Notes: a model not told the origin generated them from the sequence alone. Shown: positions 1-8,251, numbered from the stretch's first letter. The stretch: 56,215 nucleotides of DNA from Candidatus Gastranaerophilales bacterium (GCA_910588555.1 CAJUPC010000012.1:1-56215); one strand, 5' to 3'. Program-made: numbers and translations.

Positions 1-681
1 GCTTTTACATTGGCAGAAATATTAATTACATTAGGCATAATTGGTGTAGTTGCGGCGTTGACTATGCCGTCGTTGATACAAAAACATCAAGAGCAAGTAA
101 CGGTTAATAAAGTTAAGAAATTCTATTCAGTTATGAGCAATGCATTAACATTGGCAATAACTGACAATGGAACTTTAGATCAGTGGTCAGTTAAAGATGA
201 ATTAAAACCAACACAACAGAGTGCCGAAGATTTGATGGGGTATTTGAAACCTTATCTGCGTATTGTAAAAGATTGTGGCACAAGCTCGGGATGTCTTGAT
301 TATAAAAATAATGTTACATTCTTATCAGGAGGACAACATATTAATTATGATACAATTAACAGTTATTATAAATTTATTATGAATGACGGAACTTATGCTT
401 ATTTAAGATCAACCTTAGAGGATGGTGCTCATGGTTTTTGCAAAGTTAGTGATGGAGGCTGGGAAAATTCTTGTGGTGGACTTTTTATAGATATAAATGG
501 TAAAAAAGCCCCAAATACCGTAGGAAAAGATATTTTCCTTTTTATAATATTAAAAGACAGGATAGCGCCGGTTAAATTGGATGCTGATGGAGAAGAATGC
601 GGTATGAAGTATAGAGGATTTAATTGTAGTGGATATATAATACAAAAAGGAAATATGGATTATTTGCACAAAAAAGATTAG
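1..681 (+). CDS. Prepilin-like protein, 5' end outside window
   Basis: The reading frame is open from base 1 and begins AFTLAEILITLGIIGVV, the hydrophobic helix and Glu+5 of a class III/type IV prepilin cleavage region. The start and leader peptide lie upstream of the window. After the helix (to about residue 25) comes a polar, Cys-containing globular domain with HQEQ, a QW pair near residue 60 and a C-terminus ending NMDYLHKKD. The prepilin at 45031-45847 has the same HQEQ and a closely similar DYLHC end, so the two are paralogues. The protein is expected to be cleaved by prepilin peptidase and assembled into, or attached to, a pilus or pseudopilus. Whether it has a poly-G leader like its relatives in this window cannot be seen. 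Confidence 0.8.
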   Translation, partial: AFTLAEILITLGIIGVVAALTMPSLIQKHQEQVTVNKVKKFYSVMSNALTLAITDNGTLDQWSVKDELKPTQQSAEDLMGYLKPYLRIVKDCGTSSGCLDYKNNVTFLSGGQHINYDTINSYYKFIMNDGTYAYLRSTLEDGAHGFCKVSDGGWENSCGGLFIDINGKKAPNTVGKDIFLFIILKDRIAPVKLDADGEECGMKYRGFNCSGYIIQKGNMDYLHKKD

Positions 682-702
682 CTTCAAGGCTAATCTTTTT
701 TT
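676..702 (+). terminator. Rho-independent terminator after first prepilin gene
   Basis: A perfect 7-bp stem GATTAGC/GCTAATC with a 6-base loop is followed by seven T. The left arm overlaps the stop codon of the preceding gene. It separates that gene from the ribosomal operon promoter. Confidence 0.85.
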
Positions 703-738
703 GCGTTTACAAATCTATACATTTTTCTATTACCCCTG

Positions 739-767
739 TTGACAGCGTATTTTGTTTGATTTACTAT
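739..767 (+). promoter_or_regulatory. Promoter of ribosomal protein operon
   Basis: A perfect -35 hexamer TTGACA (739-744) is followed by a 17-base spacer and TACTAT (762-767), which matches TATAAT at four of six positions. Transcription would begin near 774, giving a leader of roughly 75 bases before rpsJ. This is the only strong sigma-70-type promoter I see ahead of the cluster. Confidence 0.6.
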
Positions 768-847
768 TGATATGCTTGGAATTATACCCTAAAACATTAG
801 TCGAATGTCCAGGTACAGTAATACATAAAAGAAAAAGGAATTGCACA

Positions 848-1165
848 ATGGCAACTACAAAGAGACAAAGAATCAGAGTTTGTTTGAAAGCTTACGATCA
901 TAAACTGATTGACGTATCTTCAGACAAAATCGTTGAAACAGCAAAAAGAACAGATGCTAAAGTAGCAGGCCCTATTCCTTTACCTACTAAAAGACGTATA
1001 TATTGCGTATTGCGTTCTCCTCACGTAGATAAAAAATCTCGTGAACACTTCGAAATGAGAACTCACAAACGTATTATTGATATATACGAACCTACACAAC
1101 AAACAGTTGAAGAATTAGGAAGACTTGATTTGCCGGCTGGTGTAGATATTGAAGTTAAACTTTAA
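848..1165 (+). CDS. rpsJ: Ribosomal protein S10
   Basis: A 105-residue small-subunit protein that forms part of the 30S head; in other bacteria it also partners NusB in antitermination. The sequence opens MATTKRQRIRVCLKAYDH and contains the family segment GPIPLPTKR and RTHKRIIDI. The start at 848 follows an AAAAAGGA Shine-Dalgarno and gives the usual S10 length; the frame stays open upstream to 752 but that extension has no family similarity. It is the first gene of the operon. Here it follows a prepilin gene rather than the common rpsL-rpsG-fusA-tuf string. Confidence 0.97.
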   Translation: MATTKRQRIRVCLKAYDHKLIDVSSDKIVETAKRTDAKVAGPIPLPTKRRIYCVLRSPHVDKKSREHFEMRTHKRIIDIYEPTQQTVEELGRLDLPAGVDIEVKL

Positions 1166-1405
1166 TCTTCAAAATAAATTTGACAACTTAATAAGCATTA
1201 TGCATTGTAATGTGAACTGCGACCGGGCTGGGCAGAACATTTGAGGGAACTCGGGTGTTGAAGTCACAGGCGGTACAGCCAAAAGGTTGTAGAGGTGTAA
1301 ATCCTCAAATTAGGTAAAGACGTAGCGCTCGCAAGAGAAAGATGCAAATCGGAAAAGGGACAGAATGTGTCTGTACCAAGTACGATGAGCTAGAAAGGTA
1401 AGAAT
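1166..1405 (+). promoter_or_regulatory. Long structured intercistronic leader before rplC
   Basis: This 240-base gap inside the operon has no open reading frame and is visibly richer in G and C than the neighbouring genes. It holds several short complementary arms, for example GAGG/CCTC at 1292-1306 and ACAGA/TCTGT near 1361-1375, and ends in the GAAAGG Shine-Dalgarno of rplC. Its length is unusual for a gap between co-transcribed ribosomal genes, so an autoregulatory mRNA leader or an RNA processing site is plausible. I do not recognise it as a named RNA family. Confidence 0.4.
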
Positions 1406-2044
1406 ATGACACTAGGTGTAATAGGTAAAAAAGTTGGAATGACTCAAATCTTCGATGAACAAGGTTTGGCTATTCCTGTTACAGTAATCAAAGTTGACGA
1501 AACTGTTGTAACTCAGGTTAAAACAGTTGAAACTGACGGTTACAACGCTATTCAAGTTGGTACAATTGCAGCTAAAGAAAAACACTTAACTAAAGCTGAA
1601 TTGGGTCACTTTAAGAAAAACAGCTTAGGAAACTTCAGACACCTTCAAGAGTTTAGAGTAGAAAATCCTCAAGACTACAAAGTTGGTGACAAAATCGAAT
1701 TGTCAGTTCTTGATAATGTTCAAAAAGTTGACGTTACAGGAAAATCAATCGGTAAAGGTTTCCAAGGTACAGTAAAAAGATGGAACTTCTCAAGAGGACC
1801 TATGGGTCACGGTTCTAAAAACCACAGAGCACCCGGTTCTATCGGTGCAGGTACAACTCCTTCACGTGTTATCAAAGGTAAAAGAATGGCTGGTAACATG
1901 GGTAACGAAAGAGTTACTATTACTAAATTGAAATTAGTTAAAGTAGATTCAGCTAACGGTTTAGTACTCGTAAAAGGTTCTGTTCCCGGATGTGAAGGCA
2001 GATTGGTAACAATCGTTCCGACAAGAACTAAATGGAATGGCTAA
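1406..2044 (+). CDS. rplC: Ribosomal protein L3
   Basis: A 212-residue 50S protein that binds 23S rRNA early in assembly and reaches toward the peptidyl transferase centre. It opens TLGVIGKKVGMTQIFDEQG, the L3 signature, and carries the central loop with the FQGTVKRW and GPMGHGSKNHR segments. Length is normal. The ATG at 1406 has GAAAGG seven bases upstream. It follows rpsJ and precedes rplD as in the standard S10 operon, but long leader-like gaps flank it on both sides. Confidence 0.97.
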   Translation: MTLGVIGKKVGMTQIFDEQGLAIPVTVIKVDETVVTQVKTVETDGYNAIQVGTIAAKEKHLTKAELGHFKKNSLGNFRHLQEFRVENPQDYKVGDKIELSVLDNVQKVDVTGKSIGKGFQGTVKRWNFSRGPMGHGSKNHRAPGSIGAGTTPSRVIKGKRMAGNMGNERVTITKLKLVKVDSANGLVLVKGSVPGCEGRLVTIVPTRTKWNG

Positions 2045-2131
2045 TCCAAAACAACAGCCCCGAGTTGCCAAATAAAACGGATTTTTCCGAAAGGGGTAAC
2101 AGGCAGTAGACAAAGATAAGGAAAAACAAAA
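2045..2131 (+). promoter_or_regulatory. Nested hairpin between rplC and rplD
   Basis: The 87-base gap contains a CGGA-TTTT-TCCG hairpin (2078-2089) inside a CCCC (2058-2061)/GGGG (2093-2096) pair. The Shine-Dalgarno AAGGA of rplD follows. There is no T-run, so it is not a terminator. A translational control or processing structure is possible. In E. coli the L4 protein regulates the S10 operon through its leader, but this element sits inside the operon. Confidence 0.35.
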
Positions 2132-2758
2132 ATGTCAAAAGAAATATTAAGCACAAACGGAGAAAAATTAGGTGAAATCACTTTAAACGAACAAGTTTTT
2201 GGTGTTGAACCCAATTTGCACGTAATGCATTTAGCATTAAGAAGACAATTAAACAATGCACGTCAAGGTTCTGCATGTGCTAAAACAAGAGCAGAAGTTT
2301 CAGGCGGCGGTAAAAAACCTTGGAAACAAAAAGGTACAGGTAGAGCTAGAGCAGGTTCACTTCGTTCTCCATTGTTTGCAGGCGGTGGCGTAATCTTTGG
2401 ACCAAAACCGAGAAGCTACGCTTTCAATATGCCTCAAAAAGCAAGACAATTAGCTCTTAAATCAGCATTGTCTGCAAGAAATGAACAAATGGTTGTAGTT
2501 AAGGACTTCTCAACAATTACTGAACCTAAAACAAAATTGATGGTTAGTGCGTTAAAATCATTAAACGTATCAGGTAAAATTTTAATCGTTGCTGATGTAA
2601 AAGCTGATGAAAACAAAAATCTTGAATTATCAGCAAGAAACATCCCCAGCGTTAAAATTATTTTGCCGTCAAACTTAAACGTGAAAGATTTACTTGAAGC
2701 TGATTCTGTTGTAATTACCGAGTCTGCAGTAAATGAAGTAACAGAAAGGCTGCAATAA
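2132..2758 (+). CDS. rplD: Ribosomal protein L4
   Basis: A 208-residue 50S protein whose extended loop lines the exit tunnel. The loop is visible as ARQGSACAKTRAEVSGGGKK followed by PWKQKGTGRARAGS, the most conserved L4 stretch. Length is typical. The stop codon overlaps the rplW start (TAATG at 2756-2760), so the two are translationally coupled. In some bacteria L4 represses its own operon; whether that holds here cannot be read from the sequence. Confidence 0.97.
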   Translation: MSKEILSTNGEKLGEITLNEQVFGVEPNLHVMHLALRRQLNNARQGSACAKTRAEVSGGGKKPWKQKGTGRARAGSLRSPLFAGGGVIFGPKPRSYAFNMPQKARQLALKSALSARNEQMVVVKDFSTITEPKTKLMVSALKSLNVSGKILIVADVKADENKNLELSARNIPSVKIILPSNLNVKDLLEADSVVITESAVNEVTERLQ

Positions 2759-3066
2759 TGAGTAAAGCAAGAACAAATATTGAAAAATTATATGATGTAA
2801 TTAAAAAACCTATCATCACTGAAAAATCAGTCGGTGCAACATCGTTAGGACAATATACTTTTGAAGTTGTAAAAGATGCAACTAAAGTGGAAATCGCTCA
2901 AGCAATTGAATTAGCTTTCCCGGGAAGAAAAGTAAAAAAAGTAAGAACAGTTTATATGCCTTCTCACGAAAAAAGAATGGGATATAAATTCGGAAGAACT
3001 GATTCTTCTAAAAAAGCCATCGTAACAATCGAAGGCGATCCGATTGAAGAACTCGTTGGAGTTTAA
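2758..3066 (+). CDS. rplW: Ribosomal protein L23
   Basis: A 102-residue 50S protein located at the tunnel exit, where trigger factor and SRP dock. The family segments YDVIKKPIITEKS and the C-terminal KKAIVTIEGDPIE are present. It starts inside the rplD stop codon. A 131-base gap follows before rplB, much longer than expected in this operon. Confidence 0.96.
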   Translation: MSKARTNIEKLYDVIKKPIITEKSVGATSLGQYTFEVVKDATKVEIAQAIELAFPGRKVKKVRTVYMPSHEKRMGYKFGRTDSSKKAIVTIEGDPIEELVGV

Positions 3067-3197
3067 TCAGTAAGGGGCGGCGCGAGCGAGCTGAGGGTGA
3101 AGGCTTGATTGTCAAGTAACTGTAGACCTGTTAAAAGCGAGCGAGTAAGATAGGCACAAGTCCCGTAAATAGTACAAAGCCAAAGGAGAAAATAAAA
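3067..3197 (+). promoter_or_regulatory. GC-enriched gap before rplB with GCGAGCGAG words
   Basis: This 131-base gap between co-transcribed rplW and rplB is much richer in G than its neighbours. It carries the word GCGAGCGAG twice, at about 3080-3088 and 3138-3146. A near-identical word recurs in the L10 leader at 41750-41758. The gap ends in an AAAGGAG Shine-Dalgarno. I see no open reading frame. It may be a structured leader or a small dispersed repeat. Confidence 0.35.
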
Positions 3198-4025
3198 ATG
3201 GCAACAAGAAAAATAAATCCAACATCCCCGGGACAAAGAGGGATGGTGAAAAGTGATTATCAAGAAATCACTTGCACAACTCCTGAAAAATCATTGTTAA
3301 AATCATTGAAAAAAACAGCAGGAAGAAATAATACAGGTAGAATTACATGTCGTCATAAAGGCGGCGGTGTAAAAAGAGCATACCGTATCGTAGACTTCAA
3401 ACGTGAAAAATTCGGCGTACCGGCAACTGTTAAAACTATCGAATACGATCCGAACAGAAACGTAAGAATTTCTTTGGTATTCTATGCAGATGGTGAAAAA
3501 AGATATATTTTGACACCGGAAGGTTTGAACGTAGGTGACGTTATTGTTTCAGGTCCCGAAGCTCCTGTACAAACAGGTAATGCTTTACCGCTTGAATTAA
3601 TTCCGTTAGGTACAATCGTTCACAATATTGAACTAAAACCCGGCCGCGGCGGCGTTATGGTTAGATCTGCAGGTAATGCAGCTCAAGTAATGGCTAAAGA
3701 AGGCAACTATGTAACTATTAAATTACCTTCATCAGAAATGAGAATGGTAAGAAAAGAATGTATGGCTACAATCGGTACTTTAGGTAACGCAGAGTTCAAA
3801 AACTTGTCTATCGGTAAAGCAGGTAGAAAGCGTTATATGGGTATCAGACCTACCGTACGTGGTGTTACAATGAACCCTTGCGATCACCCTCACGGTGGTG
3901 GTGAAGGTAAAACTGGTCCCGGCGGACACCCGAAAACACCTTGGGGTAAACCGGCTCTTGGTTATAAAACTCGTAAAAAAGGAAAAGCTTCTGATAAATT
4001 AATTGTTAGAAGACGTAAAAAGTAA
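3198..4025 (+). CDS. rplB: Ribosomal protein L2
   Basis: A 275-residue core protein of the 50S subunit needed for subunit association and peptidyl transferase activity. Family landmarks include GRITCRHKGGG near residue 50 and the C-terminal MNPCDHPHGGGEG, which holds the near-invariant His close to the catalytic centre, followed by a basic tail ending VRRRKK. Length is normal. AAAGGAG lies a few bases before the ATG. Confidence 0.98.
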   Translation: MATRKINPTSPGQRGMVKSDYQEITCTTPEKSLLKSLKKTAGRNNTGRITCRHKGGGVKRAYRIVDFKREKFGVPATVKTIEYDPNRNVRISLVFYADGEKRYILTPEGLNVGDVIVSGPEAPVQTGNALPLELIPLGTIVHNIELKPGRGGVMVRSAGNAAQVMAKEGNYVTIKLPSSEMRMVRKECMATIGTLGNAEFKNLSIGKAGRKRYMGIRPTVRGVTMNPCDHPHGGGEGKTGPGGHPKTPWGKPALGYKTRKKGKASDKLIVRRRKK

Positions 4026-4086
4026 CAATAAATAATATGCAACGGGGCATAAGCCCCGTATGCGAACCAATAAGGAGAATAAATTA

Positions 4087-4368
4087 ATGGCACGTTCATT
4101 AAAAAAAGGTCCATACGTAGAAGAAGCTCTACAAAACAAAATTGCAAAAATGAATGCAAACTCAGAACACAAAGTTATTAAAACTTGGTCAAGAGCATCT
4201 ATGATTGTACCTGATATGTTAGGTCATACAATCGCTGTTCACAACGGCAAAACTCACGTCCCCGTATATGTAACAGAACAAATGATTGGACACAAATTAG
4301 GTGAATTCGCACCTACAAGATTGTACAAAGGACACGCAGGTTCTGATAAGACTGCTAAAAGAAAATAG
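4087..4368 (+). CDS. rpsS: Ribosomal protein S19
   Basis: A 93-residue protein of the 30S head that contacts S13 and the A-site region. It opens MARSLKKGPYVE and contains the conserved GHKLGEFAPTR block. The start at 4087 follows AAGGAG; the frame is open upstream to 4060 but the family length and ribosome site decide for 4087. It lies between rplB and rplV as in the canonical order. Confidence 0.97.
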   Translation: MARSLKKGPYVEEALQNKIAKMNANSEHKVIKTWSRASMIVPDMLGHTIAVHNGKTHVPVYVTEQMIGHKLGEFAPTRLYKGHAGSDKTAKRK

Positions 4369-4383
4369 TAAAAGGAAAAAACA

Positions 4384-4725
4384 ATGGAAGCTAAATCAAG
4401 ACAAACTGATATTAAAATGACAGCAAGAAAACTTCGTCGTGTTATCAATGAAGTTAGAGGAAAATCTGTCGTTGAAGCTCAAGATATGTTACGTTTTATG
4501 CCTTATTTTGCAGCTAGAGTGGTTGAAAAGAACTTGAAAGCCGCTGTTGCAAACGCACAGGAAAAATACGGCGTAGGAGCTGAATCTTTAAAGGTTTCTG
4601 AAATCTTTGCTGATGAAAGCGTTACATATAAAAGAGCAAGAACAAGAGCGCAAGGTCGTATGTATTCAAGACTAAAACGCACTTCTCACTTAACATTAAA
4701 AGTTAGTGACATAACTTCTAAATAG
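4384..4725 (+). CDS. rplV: Ribosomal protein L22
   Basis: A 113-residue 50S protein whose beta-hairpin lines the nascent peptide tunnel. The tunnel hairpin is seen near the C-terminus as KRARTRAQGRMYSRLKRTSH, and the early KMTARKLRRV block is typical. Only 15 bases separate it from rpsS, with AAAGGA before the ATG. Confidence 0.97.
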   Translation: MEAKSRQTDIKMTARKLRRVINEVRGKSVVEAQDMLRFMPYFAARVVEKNLKAAVANAQEKYGVGAESLKVSEIFADESVTYKRARTRAQGRMYSRLKRTSHLTLKVSDITSK

Positions 4726-4751
4726 TAGTAGTAAAAAATAAGGTAAATAAA

Positions 4752-5477
4752 ATGGGACAAAAAACACATCCAAAAGGATTTAGAATAGGCGTAATTCAAC
4801 CCTGGGTAAGCACATGGTTTGCTAAGGTTAAGGATTATGGTCAATTCGTTGCAGAAGATGCAAAAATCAGAAAATTCATTAAGAAAAAACTTTATACAGC
4901 AGGCGTTTCTAAGATTTTAATCGCTAGAAAAGCTCAAAATACAACAGTAACTGTTGTAACAGCTAAACCTGGTATTGTTGTTGGCCGCGGCGGACAAGGT
5001 ATTGAAGATTTGAAAAAAGAAGTTTCAAAATACCTAGGTAAACCTATCATTATCAATGTTGTAGAAGTTGCAAGAATTGATGCTGATGCTCAACTTGTAG
5101 CAGAGTCAATTGCACAACAGTTAGAAAAACGTATCGCTTTCAGACGTGCAATGAAACAAGCAATGCAGCGTACAATGAGAGCTGGTGCTCAAGGTATTAA
5201 AGTTATGGTATCAGGCCGTTTAGGCGGAGCTGAAATCGCTCGTTCAGAATGGGCTAAAGAAGGAAGAATTCCTCTTCAAACTCTAAGAGCTGACGTAGAT
5301 TACGGTTTCACAGAAGCTGATACTATTATGGGTAAAATCGGTGTTAAAGTTTGGATTTTCAAAGGCAACTTAATGCCAGGTGAAAAAGCAGACCAAAACA
5401 TTAAAGCAAAAAGCGGAAAAGAAGGTTCTGATAAAGGACAAAGACGTCCTCGTCGCAGAGCGGTAGAAGCTGAGTAG
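4752..5477 (+). CDS. rpsC: Ribosomal protein S3
   Basis: A 241-residue 30S protein at the mRNA entry channel. It opens MGQKTHPKGFRIG; a type II KH domain with the motif VVGRGGQGIEDL lies around residues 76-87, and the C-terminal domain contains VSGRLGGAEIARSEW. A basic tail ends the protein. Length is normal and the position between rplV and rplP is canonical. Confidence 0.97.
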   Translation: MGQKTHPKGFRIGVIQPWVSTWFAKVKDYGQFVAEDAKIRKFIKKKLYTAGVSKILIARKAQNTTVTVVTAKPGIVVGRGGQGIEDLKKEVSKYLGKPIIINVVEVARIDADAQLVAESIAQQLEKRIAFRRAMKQAMQRTMRAGAQGIKVMVSGRLGGAEIARSEWAKEGRIPLQTLRADVDYGFTEADTIMGKIGVKVWIFKGNLMPGEKADQNIKAKSGKEGSDKGQRRPRRRAVEAE

Positions 5478-5516
5478 CAAAGAGTTAAATAATAAAAATA
5501 AATGGAGTAAAATAAA

Positions 5517-5942
5517 ATGTTACAGCCTAAAAAAACAAAATACCGCAAAATGATGAAAGGCAGAATGAAAGGTACTGAAACCAGAGGAACAAAATTGGAA
5601 TTTGGCGGATATGCTCTTCAAGCTGTTGAACCCGGCTGGATTACCAGCAGACAAATCGAGGCTGCACGTCGTGCAATGACTCGTGAAATCAAACGTGGCG
5701 GTAACGTATGGATTAAAATATTTCCTGATAAACCGATTACAGCAAAACCTGCTGAAACTCGTATGGGTTCAGGTAAAGGTAACTTGGAATATTGGGTAGC
5801 AGTTGTTAAACCGAACAGAATTCTTTTTGAATTGGATTATTTCGACAGAAATACTGCAGTTCACGCATTGGAATTAGCTGCTCAAAAACTGCCTATTAAA
5901 GTTAAAGTAGTAGAAAAAGCTAAATTGGAAGCTACAAAATAG
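5517..5942 (+). CDS. rplP: Ribosomal protein L16
   Basis: A 141-residue 50S protein next to the peptidyl transferase centre that helps position A-site tRNA. It opens MLQPKKTKYRKMMKGRMKG and has the family segments EPGWITSRQIEAARRA and RMGSGKGNLEYWVAVVKP. Length is typical. It precedes rpmC by 24 bases. Confidence 0.97.
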   Translation: MLQPKKTKYRKMMKGRMKGTETRGTKLEFGGYALQAVEPGWITSRQIEAARRAMTREIKRGGNVWIKIFPDKPITAKPAETRMGSGKGNLEYWVAVVKPNRILFELDYFDRNTAVHALELAAQKLPIKVKVVEKAKLEATK

Positions 5943-5966
5943 TAACCAAAATAAGGAAATTATAAA

Positions 5967-6158
5967 ATGAAATTAAATGAAATGCGCGAAAAATCAGTAG
6001 ATGAGTTACAAAGTGCAATTGTTGATTGGAAGAAAGATTTGTTTAACTACAAATTACAACTCTCAACTCATAAATTAGAAAACACAGCGTTGATTTCTAA
6101 AACAAAAAAACTTATAGCTCAAGCTAAAACGATTATTAACGAAAAGGCTAACGTATAG
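5967..6158 (+). CDS. rpmC: Ribosomal protein L29
   Basis: A 63-residue helical hairpin protein at the tunnel exit of the 50S subunit. It opens MKLNEMREKSVDELQ, the usual L29 start. The middle NYKLQLSTHKLENTALI replaces the more common LRFQ..TGQLENT version. Length and gene order support the call. Confidence 0.93.
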   Translation: MKLNEMREKSVDELQSAIVDWKKDLFNYKLQLSTHKLENTALISKTKKLIAQAKTIINEKANV

Positions 6159-6179
6159 TTAGTTAAGGAGAAAAATAAA

Positions 6180-6425
6180 ATGCCTAAAAAAGAAAAACAA
6201 GGTGTTGTAGTTAGTAATAAAATGGACAAAACTATTGTAGTAAGAGTTGCAGATTACGAACCACACCCAAAATACAAAAAAATTATCGAATCAAATAAAA
6301 ACTATAAAGCACACGATGCAGAAAATGTTTGTAATGAAGGCGATATCGTAAGAATCGTTGAATCAAGACCTATCTCAGGCGACAAACGCTGGACATTGGC
6401 AGAAGTAGTTGAAAAAGCTCGTTAA
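6180..6425 (+). CDS. rpsQ: Ribosomal protein S17
   Basis: An 81-residue OB-fold protein that binds 16S rRNA early in 30S assembly. Recognisable blocks are GVVVSNKMDKTIVVRV and VRIVESRPISGDKRW. It lies 21 bases after rpmC with AAGGAG before the ATG. A 120-base hairpin-rich gap follows. Confidence 0.96.
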   Translation: MPKKEKQGVVVSNKMDKTIVVRVADYEPHPKYKKIIESNKNYKAHDAENVCNEGDIVRIVESRPISGDKRWTLAEVVEKAR

Positions 6426-6545
6426 TTTTAACGAATCCTGAAAATTTTCAGGAATACCGAAATAAATTTTCGGTCAAGACATCATTAATAAAATTAATGC
6501 GCTGTCAACAGTAAAAACATTCTTTAAATATAAAGGAAAAGAAAA
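6426..6545 (+). promoter_or_regulatory. Three tandem hairpins between rpsQ and rplN
   Basis: Three hairpins follow one another: an 8+8 palindrome starting CCTGAAAA (6437-6452), CCGAAA/TTTCGG (6457-6473) and CATTAAT/ATTAATG (6483-6499). None is followed by a T-run, so they are not typical terminators. They could slow ribosomes, protect mRNA ends after cleavage, or bind a ribosomal protein. AAAGGA of rplN ends the gap. Confidence 0.5.
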
Positions 6546-6914
6546 ATGATACAACAAGAAACAAGACTAGAAGTAGCAGATAACACAGGTGCAAAAGAAC
6601 TTTTGTGTATCCGTGTTATGGGAAGCTCAAATAAAAAATTCGCAGCAGTAGGCGATGAAATCGTTGCAGCTGTAAAAGACGCTAACCCGAATATGCCTGT
6701 AAAAAAATCAGAAGTTGTAAGAGCTGTTGTAGTAAGAACAAAAGCTGATATTAAACGTGCAGACGGTTCAGTTATCAGATTTGACGAAAATGCAGCAGTA
6801 ATTATTAACAAAGACGGCAACCCTCGCGGAACTCGTGTTTTCGGACCGGTTGCACGTGAACTTCGTGACAAAGGCTATATGAAAATAGTTTCTCTTGCAC
6901 CGGAAGTTATTTAG
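6546..6914 (+). CDS. rplN: Ribosomal protein L14
   Basis: A 122-residue 50S protein at the subunit interface, also the docking site of the silencing factor RsfS. It opens MIQQETRLEVADNTGAKE and contains GDEIVAAVKDANPN and the C-terminal GPVARELRDKGYMKIVSLAPEV. Length is exactly typical. Confidence 0.97.
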   Translation: MIQQETRLEVADNTGAKELLCIRVMGSSNKKFAAVGDEIVAAVKDANPNMPVKKSEVVRAVVVRTKADIKRADGSVIRFDENAAVIINKDGNPRGTRVFGPVARELRDKGYMKIVSLAPEVI

Positions 6915-6984
6915 TGCAGGATAGAAATACACTTTACGCCCGATATAAAATATCGGTACCGTATAAAAAATGGAGAACAGTAAA
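6915..6984 (+). promoter_or_regulatory. Hairpin between rplN and rplX
   Basis: A 7-bp perfect hairpin CCGATAT-AAA-ATATCGG spans 6940-6956, with no T-run. It resembles the AT-rich hairpins of the previous gap, suggesting a recurring intercistronic device. The rplX Shine-Dalgarno GGAG follows at 6972-6975. Confidence 0.45.
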
Positions 6985-7326
6985 ATGACAGACAAAAAGA
7001 AAAGCTTGCAAGTAAAAAATACTGACAGAGTAATGATTATTGCAGGCAAAGATAAAGGTAAAGACGGTAACGTAAAAAAAGTAAACCCGGCTGACGGCAC
7101 TGTAGTCGTTGAAGGTTTAAATATGGTTACTAAAGCTCAAAAACCTCAGCCTATGGCTGGCATTCAAGGCGGACTAATCAAAATCGAAGCTCCTGTTGAT
7201 GCTTCAAATGTTATGGTTATTTGCCCTGCTTGCGAAAAACCGACAAGGATCAAACACGCAGTCGTTGACGGCAAAAAAGTTCGTGTTTGTAAAAAATGTG
7301 GTGAACAATTAGATGCTAAATTATAA
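6985..7326 (+). CDS. rplX: Ribosomal protein L24
   Basis: A 113-residue 50S assembly-initiator protein. A KOW motif is seen as VMIIAGKDKGKDG near the N-terminus, and the C-terminal part has CPAC and CKKC pairs suitable for a zinc ribbon, as in Cys-containing bacterial L24. The start is placed at the second ATG (6985) because GGAG lies nine bases upstream; the in-frame ATG at 6970 overlaps that ribosome site and would add only five residues. Confidence 0.95.
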   Translation: MTDKKKSLQVKNTDRVMIIAGKDKGKDGNVKKVNPADGTVVVEGLNMVTKAQKPQPMAGIQGGLIKIEAPVDASNVMVICPACEKPTRIKHAVVDGKKVRVCKKCGEQLDAKL

Positions 7327-7365
7327 TTTATAATTTAAACATCGCAGAATTAAGGAAATACGAAA

Positions 7366-7923
7366 ATGACAACAACTAAAAGTTTAAAAACCAGATATCA
7401 AGAAGAAATTATTCCTGCATTACAGGAGAAATTCGGTTACGAAAACATCAATCAGGTTCCAAAACTTCACAAAATCGTTTTGAACATGGGTGTTGGTGAA
7501 GCTTCTCACAACTCTAAAATTGCAGAAGTAATCGAAGGACAATTGACTAAAATTGCAGGTCAAAAATGCGTAGTTACAAAAGCTAAAAAATCAATCGCTT
7601 CTTACAAATTGAGAGAAGGAATGCCGGTTGGTGCAATGGTTACATTGCGCGGCGAAAGAATGTATGATTTCTTGCAAAAATTAAATTGTGTAGTACTTCC
7701 TCGTATTCGTGACTTTAGAGGTATTTCTCCGAAAAGTTTCGATGGCCGCGGCAACTATACATTAGGTTTGAAAGAACAGGCATTGTTCCCTGAAATCACT
7801 TATGAAGAAGTTGATCTTGTAAAAGGTATGAACGTATCAATAATTACAACAGCAGAAACAGATGATGAAGCTCGCGAATTGTTGAGATTGTTAGGTATGC
7901 CTTTCAAAGGATTAAACAAGTAG
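7366..7923 (+). CDS. rplE: Ribosomal protein L5
   Basis: A 185-residue 50S protein that binds 5S rRNA and bridges to the 30S head. Landmarks are VPKLHKIVLNMGVGEA, REGMPVGAMVTLRGERMYDF and LPRIRDFRGISPKSFDGRGN. Length is slightly above 180, as in many bacteria. AAGGAAA precedes the ATG. Confidence 0.97.
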   Translation: MTTTKSLKTRYQEEIIPALQEKFGYENINQVPKLHKIVLNMGVGEASHNSKIAEVIEGQLTKIAGQKCVVTKAKKSIASYKLREGMPVGAMVTLRGERMYDFLQKLNCVVLPRIRDFRGISPKSFDGRGNYTLGLKEQALFPEITYEEVDLVKGMNVSIITTAETDDEARELLRLLGMPFKGLNK

Positions 7924-7981
7924 CAGAAACAAAGTGTGCAGATTAGCGTCTGTATAATTGATAAGTAAAAAGGAGAATTTC

Positions 7982-8188
7982 ATGGCTAAAAAAGCGATGA
8001 TAAACAAAGAACTAAAAAGAGCAAAATTAGCTGCAGCAGGTAAATACCCTGTAGTTAGACTTCATAACAGATGCAGTATTTGTGGCAGACCTCACGGTTT
8101 CCACAGAGATTTCGGTCTTTGCAGAATTTGTTTAAGAAAAATGGCTCACGAAGGATTACTTCCGGGCGTAACTAAGGCTAGTTGGTAG
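7982..8188 (+). CDS. rpsN: Ribosomal protein S14, zinc-binding type
   Basis: A 68-residue short form of S14 of the 30S head. Four Cys in CSIC and CRIC around RPHGFHRDFG form the zinc site typical of the C+ form. The start at 7982 follows AAAAGGAG; an upstream in-frame start at 7958 has no ribosome site. It is the last ribosomal gene before the operon is interrupted by a hairpin region, a terminator and four regulator genes. Confidence 0.96.
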   Translation: MAKKAMINKELKRAKLAAAGKYPVVRLHNRCSICGRPHGFHRDFGLCRICLRKMAHEGLLPGVTKASW

Positions 8189-8198
8189 CCAATACACT

Positions 8199-8251
8199 CC
8201 TCTTAGGGTGGAAATCTTGGATTTCCGGGAGAGGAAAGATAGCTATTAGCT
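8199..8251 (+). repeat. Stem-loops after rpsN
   Basis: An outer CCTCT (8199-8203)/AGAGG (8230-8234) pair encloses a 7-bp GGAAATC-TTG-GATTTCC hairpin (8210-8226). A second small hairpin AGCTA-T-TAGCT follows at 8241-8251. These lie downstream of rpsN and run directly into a dispersed-repeat-like sequence and then the terminator. Function unknown. Confidence 0.45.

Noticed and set aside
752..847. N-terminal extension of rpsJ
   Set aside because: Open frame only; no family similarity. The ATG at 848 has the ribosome site and gives the standard S10 length.
1166..1405. tRNA, tmRNA or known riboswitch in the rpsJ-rplC gap
   Set aside because: No cloverleaf, no GTTCGANTC arm and no riboswitch core that I recognise. 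Left as an unnamed structured leader.
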